Shown here in pieces: positions 1 to 8,956 of a stretch of DNA of 62,474 nucleotides (its first letter is position 1; every line of letters begins with the position of its first letter). Made by a program: the position numbers and the translations under genes. The stretch lies in the NCBI RefSeq assembly GCF_000813725.1, contig NZ_JWLD01000026.1:1-62474 (forward strand), written 5' to 3'. Origin of the DNA: Leisingera sp. ANG-Vp (lineage in GTDB: Bacteria > Pseudomonadota > Alphaproteobacteria > Rhodobacterales > Rhodobacteraceae). The notes under the pieces are model-generated. The model worked only from the letters and a program-made list of their open reading frames with translations. It had not been told where the DNA came from and searched no databases.

Positions 1-78
1 ATTGCGGACGCGGCAGAGGTCCACGCCTCTTTCCGGACACAAAGCCCCCCGCAAGAGGCGCCGAATACAAACAAAGAA

Positions 79-1084
79 TTAAACTGCCCCGCCAGGCGGA
101 TGGCTCAGCAGCCGGGACCAGGCCTGGGCGGCGAAATCCTCTGTGCCCGGCTCCAGCAGGCGGCGCCGCAGAAACCAGTGAAGATACTGAGCATAGGGGA
201 AGCTGCGGAAATCCCCGGCAGCGCCGGCCAGGGCCTTGTGCAAGCCCTCCGCACTGCGGTAGACGGCGGTGGCGTGGTGGTAGTCGCTGCGGCCGCAGGT
301 GATCCGGCTTCTTCTGCATCAGGGCCTCAAACCCTACGGCCGAGTTTTGCGATATCACGGTGTCCGATGCTGCGATCAGGTCGTGCACGCTTGCAGCGCT
401 CAGCTGGGCATTGGCCAGACTGGCGCAATGCGCCTCAACCTTCTGCCGCGCGGCAGAATCCTGCAGCGGGTGCAGTTTTACATAGACCCGGCCCGGCGCC
501 GCGTCGCAGGCGGCAGTGATCATCTCCTCGGTCGTCAGGTAGTGCACAGGCGGCTTATAGCCTTCGATGTTCTGCACAAAGATGGCTGCGGCGGCCGGGG
601 GCAGGGGCTCATCGCTGCGCGGGTTTTGCGCCCGTTTCGACGTGTTGCGGCCGATGTATCTGTTGCGAAGGCTTTCAAGGAACCTCTCGGCAGCAGCCGC
701 ATCCGCCGGATCCGGGCGGAAGGCCTCTCCCGCCAGGCTGGAGTTCCAATAATACCCTTTGCGATCCAAGTACCAGAAACCCCGCAGGTAGCCAGGCTGG
801 GCGTGGAAGATGCGGGACCCTTGCGGCCGCTTGGGGCCGATGACAATCTGCAGATGGTCCGAGGCCATAAGCCCATAGGACAGGATATCCTCAGCATGCA
901 GCAGCAGAGGTTTGAAGCCGTGGCTGCTGGCGGCCGCGCCGATCTTTTCGAAGAACAGATTGGCGCCTTCCAGAATGTGGTGAAACCAGGCTTCCTCCGC
1001 GTGGACGATCAGCGGCTGCTTACGGCTGTCCAGCTGGCGCAGGTGATTGAGTTTCCGGAAGCTTCCCCGCTTGGGCCTGTCCAT
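79..1084 (-). pseudogene. capsule-polysaccharide-type glycan protein, frameshifted
   Basis: Read from an ATG at 1084, the minus strand gives a soluble protein with a late segment typical of capsular-polysaccharide/glycosyltransferase-like proteins: VYVKLHP, then a short stretch ending ISQNSAVGFEALMQKKP. At about position 300 the frame changes. Family members continue here as PVITCGRSDYHHATAVYRS, and that text is present only in another frame, running on to a TAA at 79-81. The total length is one base over a multiple of three, so two bases are missing or one is extra. In the unshifted frame no stop occurs before the window edge. With the frame restored the protein would be about 335 residues. 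Either the gene is broken or the sequence has an error here. The family name rests on motif resemblance only. Confidence 0.6.
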
Positions 1085-1422
1085 TGAAATCCCTGGCTGC
1101 TCTGATTGCGGTATTATCCCTCAGGGTTATTGTCTGGGCAGGGAAGCGCCCAAGGTCAAGCCGTGCGGGCCGCCTGGGACGGGAAAACTGTCCGGAGAAG
1201 GTTTGCGGCGGCCGGTTCACCGGGGGCGGCTCCCCGCCTTGCAAGGGCGGCCGGCTGGCGGCTTTTTCCTCCTTGCTGAATGGGGCGCTTGCCCATGCTT
1301 GGCCGGAGGCAGAAATGCGAGCAGGGAGAATGTGTCACTGACAGCCAGGGATACGCTGCGCAGATTGATAAACCGGGCCAGGCTCCGTGCAGCCTTGCCA
1401 AAAATGCCGCACTTCCTTGTCA
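1085..1422. other. intergenic spacer, no gene seen
   Basis: This GC-rich spacer lies between the start of the frameshifted glycan gene and the end of the DUF1272 gene. It carries short GC-rich inverted repeats around 1205-1260 followed by a run of T on the plus strand at about 1262-1267. No plus-strand gene ends here that would need a terminator. I see no convincing coding frame or RNA gene. Confidence 0.5.
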
Positions 1423-1692
1423 TCAGATCCGGCCGCGTTTTTGCAGGGCTTCGTACCACGGGGCGCCGGTGTTGACGAAAACCCTGTCTGACGGCGGGTT
1501 TTCTGCCAGCAGCGGGGCAGGGCGCACGGGCCGTCGCAGCAGTTCTCCGCCGCAGTTCGGGCACAGGCAGTCAAAGAAGGTTTCACTGCACTGAGCACAG
1601 AACGTGCATTCGAATGAACAGATGCGGGCATCGGTGTTATCGGGCGGCAAATCTTTCCCGCAGCATTCGCAATTCGGTTTGAGAAGAAGCAT
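1423..1692 (-). CDS. DUF1272 domain zinc-ribbon-like protein
   Basis: This 89-residue cysteine-rich protein starts at ATG 1692. Cysteines cluster at residues 8-11 (CECC), 25-35 (C-x3-C-x2-C-x2-C) and 42-47 (CLCPNC), the pattern of DUF1272 proteins, which are thought to bind zinc. Function is unknown. The conserved part is the first 50 residues; the tail ends with a WYEALQKRGR segment. It is transcribed divergently from the GlxA-type regulator, with 65 bp between the two starts, so a shared promoter region is likely. The family assignment is fairly secure. Confidence 0.85.
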   Translation of the reverse strand: MLLLKPNCECCGKDLPPDNTDARICSFECTFCAQCSETFFDCLCPNCGGELLRRPVRPAPLLAENPPSDRVFVNTGAPWYEALQKRGRI

Positions 1693-1757
1693 TTCATGTC
1701 TCCAGCAGTTGAGTTGCGCTCTAGACTACTGCAAACAATGCTGGCAGAAATGACGGT

Positions 1758-2741
1758 ATGCCCTCGAAAAAAGACAAGCAGCCGAAAACCATCCTCTTCG
1801 TTGTGTTCCCCGGAGTCATGCTCCTGGATATTGCGGGTGCCTTGCAGGTCTTCACCGAAGCCAATGATGCGGCGGAAGGCAGCTATGAGCTGATTGTGGC
1901 TGCGCCGGGCGGAGGGCTCATCAGCTCTGATACGGTTTTGCCGGTGCTCGCGCGTCCGCTGGAAGACTGCGCGGGGCGCTGCATCGATACGCTTATCGTT
2001 GCGGGCGGCGAAGGGGCTATTCCGGCGTCGAAGGATCCGGATTTCACCAGCGCAATCCGGCATTTGTCCGGCCTTAGCAGGCGTACCGGTTCTGTTTGCA
2101 CCGGGGCATTCATTCTGGCGGCGGCCGGGCTTGCCGACGGACACAGGATGGTGACGCACTGGAAAGACTGCGCGGCGCTGCAGGAGCAATATCCACAGGT
2201 TTCCGTGGAGCAGGACCCGGTCTTTATCGCCAGCGGGCCGGTCTGGTCGTCTGCGGGGGTCACGGCGGGTATCGACATGGCGCTTGCAATGGTGAGCGAG
2301 GACTGCGGCCGTCAGGTCTCTCTGGCGGTTGCCCGCACCTTGGTGGCCTATATGGTGCGCCCCGGCGGGCAATCCCAATTCAGCGCGGTTTTGAAAACCC
2401 AGACAAACGGTGCATCCGGCAAGTTCGACCAGCTTCACAATTGGATATCGGACAATTTGGCCGCTGAGATCCGGGTGGAAACACTTGCCTCTTTCATGAA
2501 CATGAGCCCCCGGAATTTCGCCCGGGTCTATACAAGGGAAATTGGCCAATCCCCGGCAAAAACCGTTGAGGTGATGCGGGTTGATGCAGTTTGCAGGATG
2601 CTGGAAGAAACCAGCCTGCCGGTGAAGTCGGTTGCTGTTCAAACCGGGTTTGGCGATGAGGAGCGGATGCGGCGGGCGCTGCACCGTCATCGCCATGTGT
2701 CTCCCAGCGAATACCGGCAGCGGTTCAGGACAACCGGCTAG
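1758..2741 (+). CDS. GlxA-family transcriptional regulator (DJ-1/PfpI plus AraC)
   Basis: The 327-residue protein has an N-terminal DJ-1/PfpI-like domain (about 10-185) with the nucleophile-elbow-like SVCTGAFILA, and a C-terminal AraC/XylS double helix-turn-helix (about 225-325) ending HVSPSEYRQRF. This is the architecture of GlxA-type regulators, which in known cases control catabolism of carnitine, glycine betaine, dimethylglycine or arginine. The amidase-like domain is normally a ligand-sensing module rather than an enzyme. The target is unknown; the divergent DUF1272 gene is the nearest candidate. The dimethylglycine dehydrogenase at 11573 and the Rieske oxygenase at 15877 could be distal targets, but that is inference. 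Confidence 0.9.
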   Translation: MPSKKDKQPKTILFVVFPGVMLLDIAGALQVFTEANDAAEGSYELIVAAPGGGLISSDTVLPVLARPLEDCAGRCIDTLIVAGGEGAIPASKDPDFTSAIRHLSGLSRRTGSVCTGAFILAAAGLADGHRMVTHWKDCAALQEQYPQVSVEQDPVFIASGPVWSSAGVTAGIDMALAMVSEDCGRQVSLAVARTLVAYMVRPGGQSQFSAVLKTQTNGASGKFDQLHNWISDNLAAEIRVETLASFMNMSPRNFARVYTREIGQSPAKTVEVMRVDAVCRMLEETSLPVKSVAVQTGFGDEERMRRALHRHRHVSPSEYRQRFRTTG

Positions 2742-2760
2742 ACGGCTACCTCGAAACAGG

Positions 2761-2790
2761 AACGCCCGGAGAAAACCCCGGGCGTTAGTT
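2761..2790. terminator. bidirectional terminator hairpin between glxA-like gene and icd
   Basis: Perfect 9-bp stem AACGCCCGG/CCGGGCGTT (2761-2769 with 2778-2786) and an 8-base loop, followed by T-rich sequence. It lies between two convergent genes and probably serves both. Confidence 0.75.
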
Positions 2791-2810
2791 GTTTGTCTGG
2801 CTAGATGGGA

Positions 2811-5024
2811 TCAGCCGATGATTGCGTTCAGCGCTGCAGAGGGGCGCATCACCTTGGCCTTCAGCTCGACGCTGGGACGGTAGTAGCCGCCGATCTCGGC
2901 TGCCGGGCCTTGCGCCGCGGCCAGTTCACCCAGGATCTGCTCTTCTTTGGCGCCCAGCTCTTCGGCAATGGGGGCAAAGAAGGCCGCGATTTCTGCGTCG
3001 TCACCCTGTGCCGCCAGCGCTTCGGCCCAGTAGCGGGCAAACCAGTAGTGGCTGTCGCGGTTGTCCGGCTGGCCAACCTTGCGCGAGGGCGAGCGGTTGT
3101 GGTCGAGGATGCCTTGCGTTGCATCCTCGGCTGCCGCGCCCAGCACGCCCGCCTTGGCGTTGCCTTTGCTGTCGGCCAGGAAGTTCAGGCTTTCCCCCAG
3201 TGCGCAGAACTCACCCATGGAGTCCCAGCGCAGGTGGTTTTCTTCAACCAGCTGCTGCACGTGTTTGGGAGCCGAGCCGCCAGCGCCGGTTTCAAACAGG
3301 CCGCCGCCGTTCATCAGCTTCACGATGGACAGCATCTTGGCCGAGGTGCCCAGCTCCAGGATCGGGAACAGGTCGGTCAGGTAGTCGCGCAGCACGTTGC
3401 CGGTGATGGCGATGCTGTCATTGCCTGCGGTGATGGTCTTCAGCGACTGCGCGGTGGCTTCGCGCGGGGCGAGGGTCACGAATTTGTCCGCCACACCGGC
3501 GGCTTCCAGCGCGGGCTGCACGTATTTGATAAGCTCTGCGTCATGGGCGCGGTTTGCGTCCAGCCAGAAGATCGCTTCCGAGCCGGTCAGGCGCTGACGG
3601 TCCATGGCCAGCTGAATCCAGTTCTCGATCGGGGCTTTTTTCACGGTGCAGGAACGCCAGATGTCGCCTGCTTCCACGTCGTGGGAGTGCAGGGTCTCGC
3701 CGTTTGCCAGAACCACACGGATGGTGCCGTCTGCCGGCGCCTCGAAGGTGGTCGGGTGGGAGCCGTATTCCTCAGCCTTCTGGGCCATCAGGCCAACGTT
3801 GGCCACCGCACCGGCGGTGGTCACGTCCAGCGCGCCATTGGCTTTGAAGAAATTGATGGTCTCGTCATAGACCGAGGCATAGCAGCGATCGGGGATCACG
3901 CAGTTGGTGTCGCCCTTCTGGCCTGCCGCATCCCAGCCCTTGCCGCCGGCGCGGATCACCGCAGGCATCGAGGCGTCGATGATCACGTCAGACGGGACAT
4001 GCAGGTTGGTGATGCCCTTGTCGCTGTCGACCATGTACATGGCAGGGCGTTCGGCAGTCACAGCCTCAATCGCGGCCATGATTTCGGCGTTGCCTGCAAC
4101 GCGGTCCAGCAGGTCGCCCATGCCGGAGTTCGGGTTCACGCCAGCTGCATCCAGCTCGGCGCCGAATTTGTCGAACACCGGTGCCAGCCAGGCCTTCACT
4201 GCGTGGCCAAAGATGATCGGGTCGGAGACCTTCATCATGGTGGCCTTCATGTGCAGCGAGAACATGGTGCCGTCGGCCTTGGTGTCTTCGATGGCACCGG
4301 CCAGGAAGGACGCGAGCGCCTTGGCGGACATGAAGGTGGCATCCGCAACGGTGCCTTCTTCCAGCGGCCAGGCGTCTTTCAGAACGGTAACCGAGCCGTC
4401 CTTGGCAACGAATTCGATCTTCGCGTCACCGGCCTGGGCGGCGCTGATGGTCGCGGATTTTTCGTTGGCATAGAAGTCGTTGCCCGGCATCGACGAGACT
4501 TTGGTCTTGCTGTCGGATGCCCAAGCGCCCATCGAATGCGGGTTGGCTTTGGCGTAGTTTTTCACGGCCTTGGCGGCGCGGCGATCGGAGTTGCCTTCGC
4601 GCAGAACCGGGTTCACCGCCGAGCCTTTGATGGCGTCGTAGCGGGCGCGGACGGCCTTTTCGGCGTCATTGGCAGGCTCTTCCGGGTAGTTCGGAATGTC
4701 GTAGCCCTGGCCCTGCAGTTCGGTGATGGCAGCCACCAGCTGCGGCACCGAGGCGGAGATGTTGGGCAGCTTGATGACGTTTGCGTCGGGGGTCTTCACC
4801 AGCTGGCCCAGCTCGGCCAGGTCGTCGTTCTGGCGCTGATTCTCAGACAGATTCTCCGGGAAGGCGGCGATGATGCGGCCAGCCAGCGAAATATCCTTGG
4901 TGCCGACCGAAACACCGGCGGCGGACGCGAACTTGCGGATGATCGGCAGGAAGGATGCCGATGCCAGTTCGGGCGCTTCGTCTACAATGGTATACAATAT
5001 ATCCGGGTTTTTGTTTTCTGCCAT
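2811..5024 (-). CDS. icd: monomeric NADP-dependent isocitrate dehydrogenase
   Basis: The 737-residue protein matches the large monomeric NADP isocitrate dehydrogenase (Idh-II class), which oxidatively decarboxylates isocitrate to 2-oxoglutarate in the TCA cycle. It has the expected length (about 740) and family segments including the N-terminal [14 protein letters not shown], the [14 protein letters not shown] region, and the C-terminal [13 protein letters not shown]. The ATG at 5024, giving [11 protein letters not shown], is preferred over an upstream in-frame non-ATG codon at 5033. It is transcribed alone and convergent with the GlxA-type regulator, with a terminator between them. It is unrelated in fold family to the common dimeric Icd; many marine alphaproteobacteria carry this form. 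Confidence 0.97.
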   Translation of the reverse strand: MAENKNPDILYTIVDEAPELASASFLPIIRKFASAAGVSVGTKDISLAGRIIAAFPENLSENQRQNDDLAELGQLVKTPDANVIKLPNISASVPQLVAAITELQGQGYDIPNYPEEPANDAEKAVRARYDAIKGSAVNPVLREGNSDRRAAKAVKNYAKANPHSMGAWASDSKTKVSSMPGNDFYANEKSATISAAQAGDAKIEFVAKDGSVTVLKDAWPLEEGTVADATFMSAKALASFLAGAIEDTKADGTMFSLHMKATMMKVSDPIIFGHAVKAWLAPVFDKFGAELDAAGVNPNSGMGDLLDRVAGNAEIMAAIEAVTAERPAMYMVDSDKGITNLHVPSDVIIDASMPAVIRAGGKGWDAAGQKGDTNCVIPDRCYASVYDETINFFKANGALDVTTAGAVANVGLMAQKAEEYGSHPTTFEAPADGTIRVVLANGETLHSHDVEAGDIWRSCTVKKAPIENWIQLAMDRQRLTGSEAIFWLDANRAHDAELIKYVQPALEAAGVADKFVTLAPREATAQSLKTITAGNDSIAITGNVLRDYLTDLFPILELGTSAKMLSIVKLMNGGGLFETGAGGSAPKHVQQLVEENHLRWDSMGEFCALGESLNFLADSKGNAKAGVLGAAAEDATQGILDHNRSPSRKVGQPDNRDSHYWFARYWAEALAAQGDDAEIAAFFAPIAEELGAKEEQILGELAAAQGPAAEIGGYYRPSVELKAKVMRPSAALNAIIG

Positions 5025-5240
5025 GTTCCACAACCTTTCAGCGATCTCGGAGGCGTTTATGACGTCAGCGCAGGACAGGCCCGCGCCGGAGGGTTATTCC
5101 ATTGATGTCCCGGCGCAGCCAAACGGGGCCCGGACAGGCTTGGGAAGCCATTGGTATCGCCCCCATGTAGAACAGGATTGCTGCAGGTGCAATGGTGCGG
5201 TGCATTTGGCTGCCCGCGCGGATTGCCGCGGGCGGCACGG

Positions 5241-5302
5241 GAGGGGCGCTGCCCCTCTTGGCCTTTGGCCAGTTCACCCCGGAGTATTTCCGGCAAGATG
5301 AA
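5241..5302 (-). repeat. three-hairpin 3' element with GGAGTATTTCCGGCAAGATG core
   Basis: Immediately downstream of the SH3-like gene on the minus strand are three consecutive small hairpins: CCGGA/TCCGG (5279-5293), TGGCC/GGCCA (5259-5271) and GAGGGGC/GCCCCTC (5241-5257). From memory, near-identical text (CATCTTGCCGGAAATACTCC on the minus strand) recurs downstream of many genes in Roseobacter-group genomes. There is only one copy in this window, so its repeat status is recalled rather than seen. A transcript-end or mRNA-stability role is plausible. Confidence 0.5.
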
Positions 5303-5313
5303 AGCGCTGGCGG

Positions 5314-5811
5314 TTATTCGCGCAGCTCGTCCGGGGCGACGCCCCAGAGCTTTTTCTTCGGCGCCCAGCCGCTGTAGCCGCCGGCCGAGATTTCGCACCA
5401 CTCGCTGCCGCATTCCCCAAGGCGGGCCACCACGCCGAGCTCAAAGGCTGCGCTGACCGGGGAACGGGCATCGGGGCGGGCGTGCACGGTCAGCATGTCT
5501 TCTTCAATCAGCACCGTGCGCACGCCGGACAGAAGCGCGTAGTGCACCCAGCCGCCAGCGCCGTCGCGGTCCTGCACCCGGCGCCAGTGGCCGTATTCAG
5601 CTGTGATCTCCAGCGGCATGCCGCGGCGCTTGAACACCCAGTCGATCTTGTGGGTCAGTGACGGGCCGCGGCGCACGTTGCCTTTTGCGGCTTTCATCGA
5701 GACATAACGGGGCAAGGGCAGGTTGGTGACAGGGCCGCGGGATTCGGCGGCACAGACTGCTCCCGCCAGCGCCAGGGATACCGCTGCCGCTGCCAGATGG
5801 CGCATTGCCAT
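5314..5811 (-). CDS. secreted SH3-like (YgiM/SH3b) domain protein
   Basis: This 165-residue exported protein has a signal peptide of about 22 residues (MAMRHLAAAAVSLALAGAVC-AA). Two bacterial SH3-like stretches follow. The first, about residues 38-90, reads VSMKAAKGNVRRGPS, then WVFKRRGMPLEI and GHWRRVQDRDGAGGWVH. The second, about 100-155, ends GYSGWAPKKKLWGV. Such domains usually bind peptidoglycan or envelope partners, so a periplasmic role is likely. The frame is open further upstream, but that part overlaps the opposite gene and the signal peptide fixes the start near 5811 (or ATG 5805). It is divergent from the hydroxyacid dehydrogenase at 6025. Confidence 0.85.
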   Translation of the reverse strand: MAMRHLAAAAVSLALAGAVCAAESRGPVTNLPLPRYVSMKAAKGNVRRGPSLTHKIDWVFKRRGMPLEITAEYGHWRRVQDRDGAGGWVHYALLSGVRTVLIEEDMLTVHARPDARSPVSAAFELGVVARLGECGSEWCEISAGGYSGWAPKKKLWGVAPDELRE

Positions 5812-6024
5812 TGCCGCTTTTCTCACTGCCTGCTCGCCTCTTCGTTGCCCAGCCGGGTTGTGCCCAGCCTCTTTTCCGGTCTTGCGCCCGTGTTTTGCCC
5901 CCTGGTGCTCCGGCAAATTTCCGGTTGCGGCCAAGGGAATGCGCGCGGGTTCTTGTGCCTGCCCGCGTCCTGCGCCACGATGCCATGGAGACGCGGCATT
6001 TGAAAAGCCCGAGGGAGAGCGCAA

Positions 6025-7011
6025 ATGGCAAGAGACAGGCTGAGTGTTGTCGTTACGCGACGGTTGCCGGAACCGGTGGAGACGCGGCTGAGCGAGCTGT
6101 TCGACGTGCGGCTGCGCGAGGATGATACGCCGATGACCAAGGCGGAGCTGGTCGAGGCGGTGAAAGAGGCGGATGTGCTGGTGCCCACCGTCACCGACAG
6201 CATCGATGCGGGCCTTCTGGGCCAGGCGGGAGAGCAGCTGCGGCTGATTGCCAATTACGGGGCCGGGGTGGATCACATCGACGTGGCCACAGCGCGGCAG
6301 CGGGGCATCCTGGTCTCCAACACGCCGGGGGTTCTAACCGATGACACCGCCGATATGGCGATGGCGCTGATCATGGCGGTTGTTCGGCGGATGCCCGAAG
6401 GCCTGGCCGTGATGCAGAAGGGCGATTGGCAGGGCTGGGCGCCGACCGCATTGCTGGGCGGGCGGATCGCCGGGCGGCGTCTTGGCATCCTTGGCATGGG
6501 CCGCATCGGCCAGGCAGTGGCCAAACGTGCCGCGGCCTTTGGCATGCAGGTGCATTACCACAACCGCCGCCGGTTGCGCGCCGAGACCGAAGCTGCGCTG
6601 GAGGCGACCTATTGGGAGAGCCTCGACCAGATGGTGGCGCGGATGGATGTGATCTCGGTGAACTGCCCGTCGACACCCTCGACCTTCCACCTGCTGAACG
6701 CGCGGCGGCTGAAGCTGATGAAACCCTCAGCGGTGGTGGTGAACACCTCGCGCGGCGAGGTGATCGATGAACACGCGCTGACCCGGATGCTGCGCGCGGG
6801 CGAGATCGCCGGGGCGGGCCTCGACGTCTATGAGCACGGCACCGACATCAACCCGCGCCTGCGCGAGCTGCCCAATGTGGTGCTGCTGCCGCATATGGGG
6901 TCGGCAACGCTGGAAGGGCGGATTGAGATGGGCGAGAAAGTGCTCCTCAATATCAAGACTTTCGAAGACGGCCACCGGCCGCCGGATCAGGTTGTGCCAT
7001 CGATGCTGTAA
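6025..7011 (+). CDS. 2-hydroxyacid dehydrogenase, glyoxylate/hydroxypyruvate reductase-like
   Basis: The 328-residue protein belongs to the D-isomer-specific 2-hydroxyacid dehydrogenases, which reduce glyoxylate or hydroxypyruvate with NAD(P)H. The nucleotide-binding motif GMGRIG is at 157-162, the substrate segment NYGAGVDHID at 78-86, the catalytic Arg is in NTSRGEVID (R243), and the catalytic His in LLPHMGSAT (H290). The usual catalytic Glu comes from an EP pair following GLDVxxx; here the segment reads LDVYEHGTD, so the EP position appears to be GT. This clade-like change is noted separately. A good gagagcgcaa precedes the ATG. It is upstream of ggt but separated enough for independent transcription. 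Confidence 0.92.
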   Translation: MARDRLSVVVTRRLPEPVETRLSELFDVRLREDDTPMTKAELVEAVKEADVLVPTVTDSIDAGLLGQAGEQLRLIANYGAGVDHIDVATARQRGILVSNTPGVLTDDTADMAMALIMAVVRRMPEGLAVMQKGDWQGWAPTALLGGRIAGRRLGILGMGRIGQAVAKRAAAFGMQVHYHNRRRLRAETEAALEATYWESLDQMVARMDVISVNCPSTPSTFHLLNARRLKLMKPSAVVVNTSRGEVIDEHALTRMLRAGEIAGAGLDVYEHGTDINPRLRELPNVVLLPHMGSATLEGRIEMGEKVLLNIKTFEDGHRPPDQVVPSML

Positions 7012-7052
7012 GCGTCCGCGGGCCGGGCCGGAATTTGAGAAAGGGAATTTCC

Positions 7053-8828
7053 ATGAGACATCTGATTCTGGCCTGCCTCGCTTTTGCAGGCGCGGCCAAT
7101 GCACAGGAAGCCGCGGATTCCGTGGCACCCGAGGCGGCAACCGCCGGCAGCTTTGAAGCGATCTCAGAGCAGGTGGCCGCCGCGCTAGAGGCCAGGAACG
7201 CTGGCCAGCCGGTCGAGGCGGAAAACTGGATGGTGGCGGCGGCCAACCCGCATGCGGTGGAGGCCGGAGCGGCGGTGCTGCGCGCGGGCGGCACGGCTGC
7301 GGATGCGATGGTGGCGGTGCAGACCGTGCTGGGGCTGGTGGAGCCGCAATCCTCGGGCCTGGGCGGCGGCGCTTTCCTGGTCTGGTATGACGGTGCCACT
7401 GGCGAGCTGACCACGCTGGACGGGCGCGAGACCGCGCCGCTGGCCGCCACGCCGACGCTGTTCCAGGATGAAAACGGCGAGCCCTTGCAGTTCTTTGATG
7501 CGGTGGTCGGCGGTCGTTCGGTGGGGACGCCGGGCACGCCTGCGCTGCTGGAGGCCGCGCACCGGCGCTGGGGCCGCGCCAATTGGCCGTCGCTGTTTGA
7601 ACCGGCGATCGCCCTGGCCGAGGGCGGTTTTGCGGTTTCCCCGCGCCTCGCCGGGCTGGTGGAGCGTGACGCCGAACGGCTGGCGCGCTTCCCGTCCACC
7701 GCCGCGTATTTTCTTCCTGGCGGCGATCCCATCCAAGCCGGCACCGTTCTGCTGAACCCGGATTATGCGGCCACCTTGCGGGCCTTGGCCGAGGGTGGGG
7801 CAGGGGCGTTTTACTCCGGTCCCGTCGCGGCAGAGATCATCCGCACTGTGACCACCGCTGAAGGCAACCCAGGCGTGCTGTCGGCCACCGACCTGGCGCT
7901 CTATCAGGTCAAGGAACGCCCGGCTGTCTGTGCTGCTTACCGCGATTTCGAGGCTTGCGGCATGGGTCCGCCGTCCTCCGGAGCGCTGACGGTGGGGCAA
8001 ATCCTGGGGATGCTTGGGAACTATGATCTCGCTGAAATGGGCGCCGGAAGCGCTGAAGCCTGGCGGCTGATCGGCGATGCTTCGCGCCTCGCCTTTGCCG
8101 ACCGCGGGCGCTACATGGCCGACAGTGATTTTGTTCCGGTGCCCACGCATGGGCTGGTGGCGGCGGATTACCTGGCCAGCCGGGCCGAACTGCTGCAAGG
8201 CGATGATGCGCTGCCCGAGGTGGCACCGGGATCGCCCGAGTTCGACCATGCGCTGCTGGCGGATGATGAGTCGATTGAACTGCCCTCGACCTCCCACATC
8301 TCGATCGTGGACCAGTACGGCAACGTCCTGTCGATGACCACAACCATCGAGAACGCCTTTGGCTCCCGTCTGATGGCTGGCGGCTTCCTGCTGAACAACG
8401 AACTCACTGACTTTTCCTTCCGTACTCATGTGAACGGCGTGCCGATTGCCAACCGTCTGGAGCCGGGCAAGCGGCCGCGGTCTTCGATGGCACCGGCAAT
8501 CGTGCTGAAGGACGGCAAGCCGGTGCTGGCCATCGGCTCCCCCGGCGGCAGCCGGATCATTGGCTATGTGGCAAAGTCGATTGTTGCTTGGGCTGATTGG
8601 GGGCTGAATATCCAGGAAGCGCTGGCGCTGCCGCATCTCGTCAACCGCTTCGGCACCTATGACTTGGAAGCCGGCACCAGTGCGGAAGGCTTTGAAGAGG
8701 CGCTCTCCGGCATGGGGTTCGAGGTGAATATCCGCGATCTCAACTCCGGTCTGCACGCGATTGAGATTGGCGATGTGCTGAAAGGCGCTGCCGATCCGCG
8801 CCGCGAAGGGATTGCCCTGGGGGGGTAA
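7053..8828 (+). CDS. ggt: gamma-glutamyltransferase
   Basis: The 591-residue precursor transfers or hydrolyses gamma-glutamyl groups of glutathione in the periplasm. A signal peptide (MRHLILACLAFAGAANA) opens the protein, so the ATG at 7053, preceded by AGAAAGGGA, is chosen over an in-frame TTG at 7035. The autocleavage and nucleophile Thr is T413 in PSTSHISIVD, equivalent to T391 of the E. coli enzyme. The glycine-rich oxyanion loop is GSPGGSR near residue 504. Large- and small-subunit halves are both complete, so processing into a heterodimer is expected. It lies 41 bp after the hydroxyacid dehydrogenase and may be cotranscribed with it. Confidence 0.95.
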   Translation: MRHLILACLAFAGAANAQEAADSVAPEAATAGSFEAISEQVAAALEARNAGQPVEAENWMVAAANPHAVEAGAAVLRAGGTAADAMVAVQTVLGLVEPQSSGLGGGAFLVWYDGATGELTTLDGRETAPLAATPTLFQDENGEPLQFFDAVVGGRSVGTPGTPALLEAAHRRWGRANWPSLFEPAIALAEGGFAVSPRLAGLVERDAERLARFPSTAAYFLPGGDPIQAGTVLLNPDYAATLRALAEGGAGAFYSGPVAAEIIRTVTTAEGNPGVLSATDLALYQVKERPAVCAAYRDFEACGMGPPSSGALTVGQILGMLGNYDLAEMGAGSAEAWRLIGDASRLAFADRGRYMADSDFVPVPTHGLVAADYLASRAELLQGDDALPEVAPGSPEFDHALLADDESIELPSTSHISIVDQYGNVLSMTTTIENAFGSRLMAGGFLLNNELTDFSFRTHVNGVPIANRLEPGKRPRSSMAPAIVLKDGKPVLAIGSPGGSRIIGYVAKSIVAWADWGLNIQEALALPHLVNRFGTYDLEAGTSAEGFEEALSGMGFEVNIRDLNSGLHAIEIGDVLKGAADPRREGIALGG

Positions 8829-8956
8829 AAGCCGCGCCTTTCCTTTGCATTCCGCTTTGGCCTACCGGCTTGTGGGTATTGCGGCACAACCTTTGCGGGG
8901 CGTAGGTTAACACGTAAACTTCCTGAACGGATGCCCGACGCCCAAGGAGACCCGCC

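Noticed and set aside
1198-1268. GC-rich stems followed by a T run that look like a terminator.
   Set aside because: No plus-strand gene ends upstream, the stems are imperfect, and the T run is on the wrong strand for the DUF1272 gene.
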